A stretch of DNA of 64,000 nucleotides from Thiocapsa roseilacustris (GTDB lineage Bacteria; Pseudomonadota; Gammaproteobacteria; Chromatiales; Chromatiaceae), in NCBI RefSeq assembly GCF_041903755.1, contig NZ_JBBWVE010000009.1, positions 1 through 64,000 on the forward strand. The letters are read 5' to 3'. Below are positions 35,690-44,943 of the stretch, one piece after another. The notes beneath the pieces were generated by a model. It did not search any database, was not told the origin of the DNA, and was given only the letters and a program-made list of their open reading frames with translations. The translations under genes and the position numbers were made by a program. How positions within the stretch are numbered: position 1 is the first letter of the stretch; each line of letters opens with the position of its first letter.

Positions 35690-36249
35690 CGGATCGCACA
35701 CCAAACGCTGGGTTTTTTGTCGCACGTCCGATCGGCGCTATGGCGTTCGGACCTGCCGTGGACGCCGGACAGCCTCGTGGGTCCGGCGCTCATCCGTTGG
35801 GATCCGCAGCATCCGAGCCCGGGCGCCTTTGGCCTGCTCAGTGCCGCGTGGTCTTCTCATTCTCCGGACGGCGCAGTGACGCAGTATGCCTTCGACAACG
35901 CTCGACTTTCAAGCCGACGAAAGCAGGTTCGACGCAACTCCTTCGGCAAGGCCGCACGAAAGACCGGAAGTGGCTCAGGCGCTGGGCACTCATAGAGCCG
36001 CGTGCGATTCGATTAACCCTATCCGGTCGCCGCCTATCCATCTCGCCGAACTTCAGTGTAACATCGGCTGCCATTGCGGCCGGGGGCCGTATCGACCTGG
36101 CCGCAGTGACCGATGCGGTCTGCCGACAATCGGATCGAGCATCTCCGATGCCGTTGACCCGATTGCAACGTCCCCTCGCCATATCCCGAAGCAAAGCATC
36201 ACGACCCAGATCCAGATCCAGACCCAGATCCAATCCAGGAGCCGACCCT
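35690..36249. promoter_or_regulatory. Divergent spacer between the RND operon and the dynamin-like GTPase
   Basis: 560 bp. An open frame from 35683 runs into the GTPase gene but lacks homology before 36250. At 36205-36232 there is a short tandem of the 6-bp unit CCAGAT/CCAGAC (about four copies) right before the AGGAG of the GTPase gene. This could vary in copy number. No other structure is recognised. Confidence 0.4.
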
Positions 36250-37776
36250 ATGCCGTCCACTGCCGAGGCCGTCCAACAGCGCATGCAGGAGCTGGAGTCT
36301 CATCTGGAGCAAGAGAACCCGGTCCTGCTCAGTGCCGTGCAGAGCTTTCGGGCGATCGACCGCGTTGCCTACGGGACCGGGCTGCTCGACACCAATCAGT
36401 CGTTCGCAACCCAGATTCCCTGGTGGCCGCTGATCTCGATCCTGGGGACCTTCTCGGCGGGTAAGTCGACCTTCATCAATTATTTTCTCGGGCAGAAGCT
36501 GCAACGCACCGGCAATCAGGCCGTCGACGATCGCTTCACCGTCATCGTCTACAGTCCCGAGACGGTCAGCCATTCGCTGCCGGGCGTCTCGCTCGACTCG
36601 GATCCGCGCTTCCCCTTCTATCAGATGTCGCACGACATCGAGCAGGTCGCCGGCGGCGAAGGCAAACGCATCGATGCCTATCTTCAGCTTAAGACCTGCT
36701 GCAGCGAGCGTCTGCGCGGCAAGATCCTGATCGACTCGCCCGGCTTCGACGCCGACGCCCAACGCACGGCGATCCTGCGCATCAGCGACCACATGATCGG
36801 TCTGTCCGATCTGGTGCTGGTATTTTTCGACGCGCGCCACCCCGAGCCGGGCGCCATGCGCGACACGCTCAAGCATCTGGTGAAGGACACCATCCATCGT
36901 GCCGATTCCGGCAAATTTCTCTACATCCTCAATCAGCTCGATACCGCCGCGAACGAGGACAACCCGGAGGACGTCGTCGCGGCCTGGCTGCGAGCGATCG
37001 GCGAGGCGGGCCTGACTGCGGGCCGCTTCTATACCATCTACAACCCGGACGCCGCGATCACGATCCCGGACGAGCACAAGCGCAGGCGCTTCGAGAAGAA
37101 GCGCGACGAAGACCTCGGCGAGATCTTCCTGCGCATGGAGCGCGTCGAGATCGAGCGTGCCTACCGCATCATCGCGGCCTTGCGCGAAACCGCCAACGCC
37201 TTCGGCCACGAGGCCGTGCCCTTGCTGCAAAGCGCCGTACGGCGTTGGCGCGCCCGCACACTGCTCGCCGACTCGGCCCTCGTCGCCCTCGTCGGCGCCC
37301 TCTTCCTATACTGGAGCATCGACGCAGGCCACTGGGTCGGGCTTTACTATCAACCCGCGTGGTTGGAGATACTCACCAGCCAGATCCCCTGGGGCCAAAA
37401 TGCACTCATAGGGGTGCTGGTTGCGCTGGCCATCGGGACCCATTTCGCGATCCGTAAACTTGCCGCGATGAGTGTCGAGCCCTGGCTGAGAAAGCAGGTC
37501 GCGCGCAAGAACCCGCCAGGAAATCTGATGTCTGCCTTTAGGAAGAACACCCGCTTCTATCGCCCGGTCATCATCGGTCGCCCGATCGGCTGGAGCGGCA
37601 AGGCCCGCGCGCAGATCAACGAGGTCCTTCAGAACTGCGAGAACTTCGTGCAGACGCTCAACGAGCGCTACACCAACCCCAAGGGATTGAAGGAGTCGCC
37701 GCACAAGCCGCACACGGTGCGACTCCCCGAAGATCCGGCGAATATCACCGGCAAGCAGGAGCGCTCTGCGGCCTGA
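36250..37776 (+). CDS. Bacterial dynamin-like GTPase
   Basis: 508 aa from ATG 36250 (CAGGAG Shine-Dalgarno). The G domain has the P-loop GTFSAGKSTFINYFLG (residue ~72), G3 DSPGFD and the NQLD base motif. The C-terminal third carries two hydrophobic stretches (LADSALVALVGALFLYWSI and NALIGVLVALAIGTHFAI) typical of membrane-anchored, EHD/BDLP-like proteins. It probably remodels or tethers the inner membrane. It precedes nadA by 23 bp, but no functional link is apparent. Confidence 0.88.
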   Translation: MPSTAEAVQQRMQELESHLEQENPVLLSAVQSFRAIDRVAYGTGLLDTNQSFATQIPWWPLISILGTFSAGKSTFINYFLGQKLQRTGNQAVDDRFTVIVYSPETVSHSLPGVSLDSDPRFPFYQMSHDIEQVAGGEGKRIDAYLQLKTCCSERLRGKILIDSPGFDADAQRTAILRISDHMIGLSDLVLVFFDARHPEPGAMRDTLKHLVKDTIHRADSGKFLYILNQLDTAANEDNPEDVVAAWLRAIGEAGLTAGRFYTIYNPDAAITIPDEHKRRRFEKKRDEDLGEIFLRMERVEIERAYRIIAALRETANAFGHEAVPLLQSAVRRWRARTLLADSALVALVGALFLYWSIDAGHWVGLYYQPAWLEILTSQIPWGQNALIGVLVALAIGTHFAIRKLAAMSVEPWLRKQVARKNPPGNLMSAFRKNTRFYRPVIIGRPIGWSGKARAQINEVLQNCENFVQTLNERYTNPKGLKESPHKPHTVRLPEDPANITGKQERSAA

Positions 37777-37799
37777 TCGAACTGCGAGCACAGGACACG

Positions 37800-38870
37800 A
37801 TGAGCATTCCAACACCCGAGCACGCGTCGCGACCCGCCATCGAGGTCCCGCCGCACCCGCAATGGCCGGCATTGACCACGCTCGAGAAGAGCGAGCTCAG
37901 GGACCGGATCAAGGCGCTGCTCAAGGCGCAGGATGCCGTTTTGGTCGCCCATTATTACACGGATGCCGATCTTCAGGCCCTTGCGGAAGAGACCGGCGGG
38001 TGTGTCTCCGATTCGTTGGAGATGGCAAGGTTCGGGGCCGCCAGCAGTGCACGGACGCTGGTGGTCTGCGGCGTTCGCTTCATGGGCGAAACGGCGAAGA
38101 TACTCAATCCCGAAAAACGGATCCTGATGCCGGATCTTCGCGCCACCTGCTCGCTCGACGAAGGCTGTCCGGCCGACGCCTTCGGCGCCTTTTGCGATGC
38201 CCACCCGGACCACACCGTCGTGGTCTACGCCAACACGAGCGCCGAGGTGAAGGCCAGGTCCGACTGGGTCGTCACCTCCAGCATCGCACTGCCGGTGGTC
38301 GCCTATCTCGCCGAGCAAGGCCGCAAAGTCCTCTGGGCGCCCGACAAGCATCTCGGACACTATGTCCAACGCATGACCGGGGCGGACATGCTGCTTTGGG
38401 ACGGCGCCTGCGTGGTTCACGAAGAATTCAAATCGTTCGCGCTGGAGCGCGTACGCAAGCTCCATCCCGAGGCGGCAGTGCTGGTTCACCCCGAATCTCC
38501 GGACGAGGTCGTCGATCAGGCCGACGTGGTCGGCTCGACCACCCAGCTCATCAAGGCCGTGGTCGAGCTGCCGAACCGAGAGTTCATCGTCGCGACCGAC
38601 GCCGGGATCTTCTGGAAGATGCACCAGCTCGCGCCCGGCAAGACCCTGATCCCGGCCCCGACGGCCGGCGAAGGCGCCACCTGCGAGAGCTGCGCACATT
38701 GCCCATGGATGGCCATGAATGCATTGCAGAACCTGGAGCAGGTCCTGCTTGAGGGTGACCAGGAGATCCTGATCGATCCGGCCCTCGGTCAGCGCGCGCT
38801 GGTACCGATTCGGCGCATGCTCGAGTTCGCGCGCGAACGCGGGATCGGCGCGCAACGCGACGCGGACTGA
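37800..38870 (+). CDS. nadA: Quinolinate synthase
   Basis: 356 aa. NadA makes quinolinate from iminoaspartate and dihydroxyacetone phosphate for NAD synthesis. Signatures: LVAHYYTDADLQALAEETGG, VVCGVRFMGETAKILNPEK, LPDLRATCSLDEGC, and the 4Fe-4S ligand region GEGATCESCAHCPWMAMNAL. The length and cysteines (113-type, CSLDEGC, CAHCPW) fit the family. nadB and nadC are not in the window. Confidence 0.97.
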   Translation: MSIPTPEHASRPAIEVPPHPQWPALTTLEKSELRDRIKALLKAQDAVLVAHYYTDADLQALAEETGGCVSDSLEMARFGAASSARTLVVCGVRFMGETAKILNPEKRILMPDLRATCSLDEGCPADAFGAFCDAHPDHTVVVYANTSAEVKARSDWVVTSSIALPVVAYLAEQGRKVLWAPDKHLGHYVQRMTGADMLLWDGACVVHEEFKSFALERVRKLHPEAAVLVHPESPDEVVDQADVVGSTTQLIKAVVELPNREFIVATDAGIFWKMHQLAPGKTLIPAPTAGEGATCESCAHCPWMAMNALQNLEQVLLEGDQEILIDPALGQRALVPIRRMLEFARERGIGAQRDAD

Positions 38871-38922
38871 GACCCGATCGATCCGTTTGGCCCAACCCTA
38901 CGCCGGCCGCTCTCCCCGACCC

Positions 38923-38963
38923 GATTACCGAATAACCGAATAACCGATAACCGATAACCGAAC
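38923..38963 (+). repeat. Short tandem repeat (ATAACCGA unit) in the nadA-cytochrome spacer
   Basis: About five near-perfect copies of an 8-9-bp unit (ATAACCGA) in 41 bp, followed at 38964-38983 by a 7-bp stem hairpin (GCTTGCC, GGCAAGC). The spacer 38871-39107 contains no gene and should hold the promoter of the cytochrome gene. Confidence 0.6.
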
Positions 38964-39107
38964 GCTTGCCCACCTTGGCAAGCATGGCACGGATGCCGTA
39001 ACATCGATTGCGAAACGTCAAAGAATAAACGCCGGTCCGGCGTCCACAACTATAAGAGCCGTGACGGCCACCGACGTCTCCGAGTCGTCGCCGTGAAGAG
39101 GATGTCT

Positions 39108-39761
39108 ATGTCTGAAGCCCGCAGATCCACACGCAGGACATCGCTGATCGTCTTTGCACTGGTGTTCGTGGCGGGGATCGGATTTGCCGTTGCAATGTCC
39201 GGCGGTCTAGCCTATTCGAATCGTATGGATCTCTGTGTCTCCTGCCACAGTCTGCAGATCCCCTACGCCGAATATCAGGAGACGGTTCATTACAAGAATG
39301 CCTCCGGTGTCCAAGCATCCTGCTCGGACTGCCATGTGCCGCGGGAGTTTTTCCCGAAGCTCCATGCCAAGCTCATGGCCGCCAAGGATGTCTACCATGA
39401 GATTGTCGGTACGATCGACACCCCGGAGAAGTTCGAGGCCCAGCGCTGGGCGATGGCGAATCGTGTCTGGGACCGGATGAAGGCGGACGACTCGCGCAGC
39501 TGCAGGAGCTGTCACGACTTCTCCAATATGGATCTGTCGGCCCAGAGCCGCTCCGCCCGCAGCCGACACGGCGCGGCCGAGGACCGCGGCCAGACCTGCA
39601 TCGATTGTCACAAGGGGATCGCGCATCATCTCCCCGACGAGCCGGAAGAGCCGCCGTCCGCCGAGCCCCCGAAGGCGCCTGCACAAGACACGCAAGCGGC
39701 ATCCGAAGCGCATCGGGGCGCAGATGGCACGATCAAGCCAGCGGATCCGGACGCCGCCTGA
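39108..39761 (+). CDS. NapC/NirT-type tetrahaem cytochrome c
   Basis: 217 aa from ATG 39108; the AAGAGG is spaced correctly for this start but not for the ATG at 39102 or the GTG at 39093. One N-terminal TM anchor (TSLIVFALVFVAGIGFAVAM) precedes four CxxCH haem sites (CVSCH, CSDCH, CRSCH, CIDCH). Members take electrons from the quinol pool to periplasmic reductases or accept them from oxidation systems. It ends in an Ala/Pro-rich tail. It sits next to sulfide-oxidation genes, so a role in that electron chain is plausible. Confidence 0.9.
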   Translation: MSEARRSTRRTSLIVFALVFVAGIGFAVAMSGGLAYSNRMDLCVSCHSLQIPYAEYQETVHYKNASGVQASCSDCHVPREFFPKLHAKLMAAKDVYHEIVGTIDTPEKFEAQRWAMANRVWDRMKADDSRSCRSCHDFSNMDLSAQSRSARSRHGAAEDRGQTCIDCHKGIAHHLPDEPEEPPSAEPPKAPAQDTQAASEAHRGADGTIKPADPDAA

Positions 39762-39794
39762 GCGCGGCACGCAGCGAACACGCCGAGGTCGGTC

Positions 39795-40781
39795 ATGAGT
39801 GTCAACCAGCTTCCGAAGCAACATCGACGGGCGATCGGCTTACTTCTGCTGCTCTTCGCCTCCTTGCTGCTCGCGGATGTGCAGGCGGCCGAACCGGCAA
39901 GCCCCGATCTGGGCAAAGAGCTGCGACTCGCCGCGATGATCGGCGACATCGAGGCCGTCGCGGCCTTGCTCGACCAAGGGGTCCCGGTCGATGCGGCCAA
40001 CGAGTTCGGCAAAACGGCCCTGATGGTCGCCGTGGAATCCGACGACCTCGAGACGGTTGCCCTGCTCCTGACACGCGGAGCCAACGTCAATGCCCGCACC
40101 GTTGCGAGCTGCACGCCGCTGACCTTTGCCGCGGAGCACGGCAATATCGCCATCACCGCCGTCTTGATCGAGCGGGGCGCCAATGTACACGACCGAACCC
40201 GCAGCGGCTGGGATCCCTTGATGATCGCGTCGCGCTACGGGATTTCGGATATGGTCGAGCAGCTGCTCTTTCGAGGGGCCGACCCCAAGGCGTCGGACCG
40301 GGACGGGCGCACCGCGCTGATGTTGGCCGCCGCACACGGACAGGTCGAAGTCGTCGACCTCTTGATCGAAGCCGGCGCTGAGCTCGAATCGAGGGACAAG
40401 GATGGAGAGACGGCACTTCTGATCGCCGCGGACGCGGGATACTGGCACGTTGCGAAGGCCCTGCTCGACGCTGGTGCGGGTGTCAATGCCCGCGACGGAC
40501 TCGGCGCAACGGCGCTGATCCTGGCCATCAGCCAAGGCCATCCGGACGCCGCCCTGCTCCTGCTCGAGCGCGGCGCCAATCCGAACCTTCAGGACGAAGA
40601 CGGCACCTCCGCGTTGATGGAAGCGGTCGTCACGGACCACGCAGAACTGATTCGACTCCTGCTGAACTATCGCGCCGACCCTGCCTTGACCGACCGCGAC
40701 GGGCGCACCGCCGCAGAGCTGGCGAAACAACAAGGCAATCAAGAAGCCGCTGCGCTTTTAGCGCAGCGACCGAGCCCCTGA
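39795..40781 (+). CDS. Periplasmic ankyrin-repeat protein
   Basis: 328 aa. The signal peptide or anchor (AIGLLLLLFASLLLADVQA) is followed by about eight to nine 33-residue ankyrin repeats (for example GKTALMVAVESDDLETVALLL, GRTALMLAAAHGQVEVVDLL and GATALILAISQGHPDAALLL). It is a protein-binding scaffold in the periplasm. It is 33 bp after the cytochrome gene and 132 bp before fccA, suggesting it helps assemble or protect the periplasmic sulfide-oxidising complex; that is inference. Confidence 0.9.
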   Translation: MSVNQLPKQHRRAIGLLLLLFASLLLADVQAAEPASPDLGKELRLAAMIGDIEAVAALLDQGVPVDAANEFGKTALMVAVESDDLETVALLLTRGANVNARTVASCTPLTFAAEHGNIAITAVLIERGANVHDRTRSGWDPLMIASRYGISDMVEQLLFRGADPKASDRDGRTALMLAAAHGQVEVVDLLIEAGAELESRDKDGETALLIAADAGYWHVAKALLDAGAGVNARDGLGATALILAISQGHPDAALLLLERGANPNLQDEDGTSALMEAVVTDHAELIRLLLNYRADPALTDRDGRTAAELAKQQGNQEAAALLAQRPSP

Positions 40782-40913
40782 GGCCGCCACGCGACCGACG
40801 CGGCCCGGGGCGACACCGAATGCACCGAGGGACGCAACAAGGACGCCCCTTTTGCATCGCGGCATCGAGCGCCGCGCGTTACCGACACCACCTAACGACC
40901 ATTTGGAGGAAGC

Positions 40914-41531
40914 ATGGCCACGATATCACCAAGATTGGCCCTACTTGCCGGCGCACTCGCGCTCGGCCTGTCCTCGGGAGCCAATGCCGACGCCACCGCA
41001 TCGATGCTCGGCAACACCTGCGCCGGTTGTCACGGCACCCTCGGCCAGAGTGCGGGTCCGGCATCGCCCATCATCGCCGGGATCAACCGCGTCGTCTTCG
41101 TCGACATGATGCAGGGCTACAAGAGCGGCGACATCTACTCGACCATCATGGGCCGGATCGCCAAGGGCTATACGGACGAGGAATTCGAGAAGATGGCCGA
41201 ATTCTTCAACACCCAGGAGTTCAAGCCCGCTCAGCAGGATTACGACAAGCCGCTGGTCGATCAGGGTGCGAAGCTGCACGACAAGTATTGCGAGAACTGC
41301 CATGCCGAGGGCGGCATCCCGTTGCGGGATCCGGAGACCGGTGAGGATGCCGAGGACTTCTATCTCCTCGCCGGCCAGTGGACACCCTATCTCGAATTCA
41401 CCATGTCGGACTTCCGGGAGGATCGCCGCGAGATCCCCAAGAAGATGAGAAGCAAGCTGGATGACCTTCTCGAGAATGACGGAGACGCGGGTCTCGCAGC
41501 CGTGTTTGCTTTCTACGCGAGCCAGCAGTAA
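40914..41531 (+). CDS. fccA: Flavocytochrome c sulfide dehydrogenase, cytochrome subunit
   Basis: 205 aa with a signal peptide (ALGLSSGANA, mature from ~27). There are two haem sites: CAGCH at 36-40 and CENCH at 126-130, as expected for the dihaem FccA of purple sulfur bacteria. It accepts electrons from FccB and passes them to soluble cytochromes. A GGAGGAA precedes the gene. It is followed by fccB with a 22-bp spacer. Confidence 0.95.
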   Translation: MATISPRLALLAGALALGLSSGANADATASMLGNTCAGCHGTLGQSAGPASPIIAGINRVVFVDMMQGYKSGDIYSTIMGRIAKGYTDEEFEKMAEFFNTQEFKPAQQDYDKPLVDQGAKLHDKYCENCHAEGGIPLRDPETGEDAEDFYLLAGQWTPYLEFTMSDFREDRREIPKKMRSKLDDLLENDGDAGLAAVFAFYASQQ

Positions 41532-41553
41532 CGCCACCGGAGGAAAGAACAAG

Positions 41554-42843
41554 ATGAATATCAACAGACGTGATTTCGTAAGAGTTGCCGGTGCCGCGAC
41601 TGCGGTCGGTCTAGTCGGTGCACCTCACCTCGCCTTCGGCGCGACTCAGAAGGTCGTGATCGTCGGCGGCGGCACCGCGGGTGCAACTGCCGCGAAGTAC
41701 ATCAAGATGGCCGATTCGAGCATCGATGTGACCATCATCGAGCCCAACAAGGAATACATCACCTGCTATTTGAGCAACGAGGTGCTCGGCGGCGACCGTG
41801 CGTACGACACCCTCAAGGTCGGCTATGACGGCCTGAAGGCGCGCGGGATCAACGTGGTGCACGACACGGCCAGCGGTATCGATGCGGAGAAAAAGGTCGT
41901 CAAGACCGCTGGCGGGACCGAATTCGGCTACGACCGCTGTATCGTCGCGCCGGGTATCCAGATCCTGTTCGACAAGGTCGAAGGCTACAGCGAAGAGGCT
42001 GCGCAGAAGTTGCCGCACGCTTGGAAGGCGGGCGAGCAGACCCTGATCCTGCGCAAGCAGCTCGAAGATATGGCCGACGGCGGCGTCGTCGTGATCTCCG
42101 CACCGGCCAATCCCTTCCGCTGCCCGCCCGGACCTTACGAGCGCGCCAGCCAGATCGCCCATTACTTCAAGACCAACAAGCCCAAGTCGAAGGTCATCAT
42201 CCTCGACGCCAAGCAGGCATTCTCCAAACAAGGTCTCTTCACCAAGGCGTGGGAACGGCTCTACGGCTACGGGACGGACAATGCGCTGATCGAATGGCGA
42301 CCCGGTCCGGATTCAGCCGTCACCTCGGTCAGTGTCTCTGACATGACGGTCGAAACCGGCTTCGGCGATGAGATCAAGGCCGATATCATCAACATTATCC
42401 CGCCGCAACGGGCCGGCGAGATCGCACAGGTCGCCGGGCTTGCGGACGACAGCGGCTGGTGCCCGGTGGATCCCAGATCCTTTGAGTCCAAGCTGCAGAG
42501 CGGCGTCCATGTGATCGGCGACGCCTGCCTGGCCGGGGCCATGCCCAAATCCGGCTATGCAGCCAATAGTCAGGCCAAGGTCGCCGCCGCCGCGGTCGTT
42601 GCGATGCTCAAGGGCGAGGAGCCGGGAACGCCCTCCTACGTCAATACCTGCTACTCGATTGTCGGTACCAACTATTGCATCTCGGTCGCGGGCGTCTACA
42701 AAATCGCCGAAGATGGCACCATCAAGGACGTCGAGGGGTCCGGCGGGGTGACGCCGGCGGACGCACCTGATTGGGCGCTGGCGCGCGAGCTTCAGTACGC
42801 CTACAGTTGGTACAAGAACATCGTCGGGGATTCTTTCGGCTGA
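41554..42843 (+). CDS. fccB: Flavocytochrome c sulfide dehydrogenase, flavoprotein subunit
   Basis: 429 aa from ATG 41554 (GGAGGAAAG). A twin-arginine signal (NINRRDFVRVAGAA) is cleaved near AFG. The FAD-binding motif VVIVGGGTAGATAA is present. Cys71 in EYITCYLSNE corresponds to the cysteine that binds FAD covalently (Cys42 of the mature Allochromatium protein if cleavage is after residue 29). The redox-active pair is in NPFRCPPGPYE and YVNTCYSIVG. It oxidises sulfide in the periplasm to sulfur and passes electrons to FccA. Confidence 0.96.
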   Translation: MNINRRDFVRVAGAATAVGLVGAPHLAFGATQKVVIVGGGTAGATAAKYIKMADSSIDVTIIEPNKEYITCYLSNEVLGGDRAYDTLKVGYDGLKARGINVVHDTASGIDAEKKVVKTAGGTEFGYDRCIVAPGIQILFDKVEGYSEEAAQKLPHAWKAGEQTLILRKQLEDMADGGVVVISAPANPFRCPPGPYERASQIAHYFKTNKPKSKVIILDAKQAFSKQGLFTKAWERLYGYGTDNALIEWRPGPDSAVTSVSVSDMTVETGFGDEIKADIINIIPPQRAGEIAQVAGLADDSGWCPVDPRSFESKLQSGVHVIGDACLAGAMPKSGYAANSQAKVAAAAVVAMLKGEEPGTPSYVNTCYSIVGTNYCISVAGVYKIAEDGTIKDVEGSGGVTPADAPDWALARELQYAYSWYKNIVGDSFG

Positions 42844-42925
42844 CGGCAGATGAAGATCCGCTTACGCTGCCGATGGCATCGAAGCGGGAATCTAAATTCA
42901 GCATAGCATCTGACGGAAATGGGAA

Positions 42926-42945
42926 GGGGCCGCAAGGCCCCTTTT
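42926..42945 (+). terminator. Intrinsic terminator after fccB
   Basis: A GGGGCC-GCAA-GGCCCC hairpin followed by TTTT at 42942-42945, 83 bp after the fccB stop. It fits a rho-independent terminator for the fcc transcript. Confidence 0.85.
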
Positions 42946-42962
42946 CCTTGGCTTGTCCTTTC

Positions 42963-43047
42963 CTGAACCGCGCCGACTCCGACACCGCTCGATGCACGCA
43001 ACGCCGAGCCGATGCGTCAGCGTCGATCGGGGCTGGACGCGGTTCAG
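42963..43047. repeat. AACCGCGTC-type palindromic element, copy 5
   Basis: 85 bp with imperfect inverted ends (CTGAACCGCGCC, GGACGCGGTTCAG). The right end contains the stop codon (complement of 43044-43046) of the DUF2333 gene. It lies in the convergent spacer after the fccB terminator. Confidence 0.75.
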
Positions 43048-44174
43048 CCCTGCTGCATCAGGATCCTTAGATCGAGCACCGCCGCATTGGCGCGCGAGAT
43101 GTAGGACGCCATCACCAGTGAGTGATTGGCCAAGACGCCATAGCCGTGACCGTTGAGTACGATCGGGCTGACCATCGGCTTACTCGCACCCTCGAGGTCG
43201 CGAATGATCTGCTGAATCGAGACGTCCGCATTCTTGGACGCCAAAATGTCCGCGAAGTCGATGGAGATGGCCCGCATCATGTGCAACAAGGCCCATGTGT
43301 AACCGCGAGCCTCGTAGTAGATGTCATCGACAAGGTACCATGGCGTCGATGCCCCGCCGCTCTCGGTCTTCACTGCCTCCAACTCGGCATCCCCGTCGTC
43401 GACGTTCCGAACCAAGGCGGCGGTCAGCTCGTGATCGCCCACGCTTGCACTCAGACGTAAGGCAAGGCTGCCGAGCCGTTTCTCGACGACCGCCAAATAG
43501 GAAGCTAGGTTGTCCGCACGGGTGTAGAAGCGCGCACTTCGGTCCTGGCCGGTGGAGAGGTCACGCATGAAGAGTCGCAACGCCTCGAGGGCTTGGCGAT
43601 ACTCGTCCTCGGCCGACGGAAGCATCCACGACGAGGCATCGATCGCGAGCTTCACGTCTGCACGCTTCGCATGGTCGTTCTCGATGGACTGGGTCTGAGA
43701 GCGGGTGAAGTCGTTGCGAAACGCACGCACGGAGTCACGAAGCTCCATGAGCGCTCCGTACTCCCAGTTCGGCATGTTGTCCAGATACAGTCCCGGCGGG
43801 GTCAGGTCGTTGTAGAGGAACCCACCCGGCTTGTTCAACAATGTCTCACCGACGCCGATCGCCGCGGCCACGACCACCGTACCCGGCACCGGCTTGCTTC
43901 CGGAGGCCGCCAACTCTTCAGCCTGGAGGGCAGCAACGTCGAAGCTGGGTGGCTGGCGCGACCAGACGATGCCGAGTGCGAGCACCACGACGGCGTAGAG
44001 TGCAAGGCCGATTCCTACGATGCGCAGTGCGGAGGGGCGCGAGCTCGTGCGCGCGCTCGAACCTGCATCCACAGGTCTCGGCTGATCGGCCCTACCTGCA
44101 TCTCGGGCGGGATCCCGCGGAGAATCCCGTCGTTCGTCGGGGCCCAGCGGCACCGTTGCCGGCTTCTCGTTCAT
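43044..44174 (-). CDS. DUF2333-family inner-membrane protein
   Basis: 376 aa with AAAGGAG before ATG 44174. A Pro/Arg-rich cytoplasmic N-terminus of ~50 aa precedes one TM helix (IVGIGLALYAVVVLALGIVW). A periplasmic domain follows with DUF2333 landmarks (NKPGGFLYNDLTPPGLYLDNMPNWEYGAL, FTRSQTQS, YYEARGYTWALLHMMRAI and LNGHGYGVLANHSLVMASYISRANAA). The function of the family is unknown. It follows the DUF502 gene on the same strand by 28 bp. Confidence 0.88.
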   Translation of the reverse strand: MNEKPATVPLGPDERRDSPRDPARDAGRADQPRPVDAGSSARTSSRPSALRIVGIGLALYAVVVLALGIVWSRQPPSFDVAALQAEELAASGSKPVPGTVVVAAAIGVGETLLNKPGGFLYNDLTPPGLYLDNMPNWEYGALMELRDSVRAFRNDFTRSQTQSIENDHAKRADVKLAIDASSWMLPSAEDEYRQALEALRLFMRDLSTGQDRSARFYTRADNLASYLAVVEKRLGSLALRLSASVGDHELTAALVRNVDDGDAELEAVKTESGGASTPWYLVDDIYYEARGYTWALLHMMRAISIDFADILASKNADVSIQQIIRDLEGASKPMVSPIVLNGHGYGVLANHSLVMASYISRANAAVLDLRILMQQG

Positions 44175-44202
44175 GCTTCAACTCCTTTAGGTTGCGTAGA
44201 AT

Positions 44203-44943
44203 TCAGCGGTTTGCCGCGCGGGTACCGGGCGGACACACAGTGCGCTCGACCGTGAAGGCGGCGGTTGTAGCCGGGCCAGGTTGCCCGCCTCGGGCCCCTC
44301 CGGGTCGGGTGAATCGGATCGTTTCGGGTCCCGTCGTGCCGCCCGAAACGACAAAGGTCATGGCCTCGTCGACCGACCAGTCCTGAGGGATGATTCGATC
44401 CAAAGGCACGATCTCGAGATAGCCGCTGGTCGGGTTCGGTGCAGTCGGCACATAGACTGCCGCCAGCTCGATGCCGCTCTCCCGGTCGATCATGGTGTGA
44501 GTGTGAAAACCGACCGCCTTCATCTCGGTATGGGGGAACTCGACCAACACCACCTTTTGGGATTTGTCGATCCCGTCGGTCCGAAACGCCTCGACGAGCC
44601 TCTTGGTCGCCCCATAGATGGTCGTCACGAAGGGGATGCACTTGAGCCACTCCTCGACACCGGACAGGATCTTGCGCCCGACCAGATGAGTCACGGCCCA
44701 TCCCAGAAGATACAACATCAACAGGGTCAGCGTGATGGCGAGCGCAGAGGAGAGCCAGGGTACGTCCAAGATCCAGCGCGCAACCTCCGGCGACAATGGT
44801 CGCACCGCATTGGCGAGGATGATCACCTTGGGTCGCCCGATCCCCGAGAGCAGGTCCAGAAAGAATATGAAGACAAAGGCGGTAACCATGAGGGGGATCA
44901 CGGTCACCACCCCGGTGAGTAGATTTCTTCGAAGATGCGACAT
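44203..44943 (-). CDS. DUF502-family inner-membrane protein
   Basis: 246 aa. The N-terminal TM (LLTGVVTVIPLMVTAFVFIFFLDLL) and a second TM (ALAITLTLLMLYLLGWAVTHLVG) are followed by the family region CIPFVTTIYGATKRLVEAF, VVLVEFPHTEMKAVGFHT, and the VPTAPNPTSGYLEIVPLDRI motif. Function unknown; members are widespread and often near signalling genes. It forms a two-gene unit with the DUF2333 gene and is divergent from the Mrp operon. Confidence 0.9.
   Translation of the reverse strand: MSHLRRNLLTGVVTVIPLMVTAFVFIFFLDLLSGIGRPKVIILANAVRPLSPEVARWILDVPWLSSALAITLTLLMLYLLGWAVTHLVGRKILSGVEEWLKCIPFVTTIYGATKRLVEAFRTDGIDKSQKVVLVEFPHTEMKAVGFHTHTMIDRESGIELAAVYVPTAPNPTSGYLEIVPLDRIIPQDWSVDEAMTFVVSGGTTGPETIRFTRPGGARGGQPGPATTAAFTVERTVCPPGTRAANR

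Noticed and set aside
38964..38983. Hairpin GCTTGCC/GGCAAGC as a nadA terminator
   Set aside because: It lacks a following T run and lies ~95 bp after the stop, so it was noted with the tandem repeat but not called a terminator.
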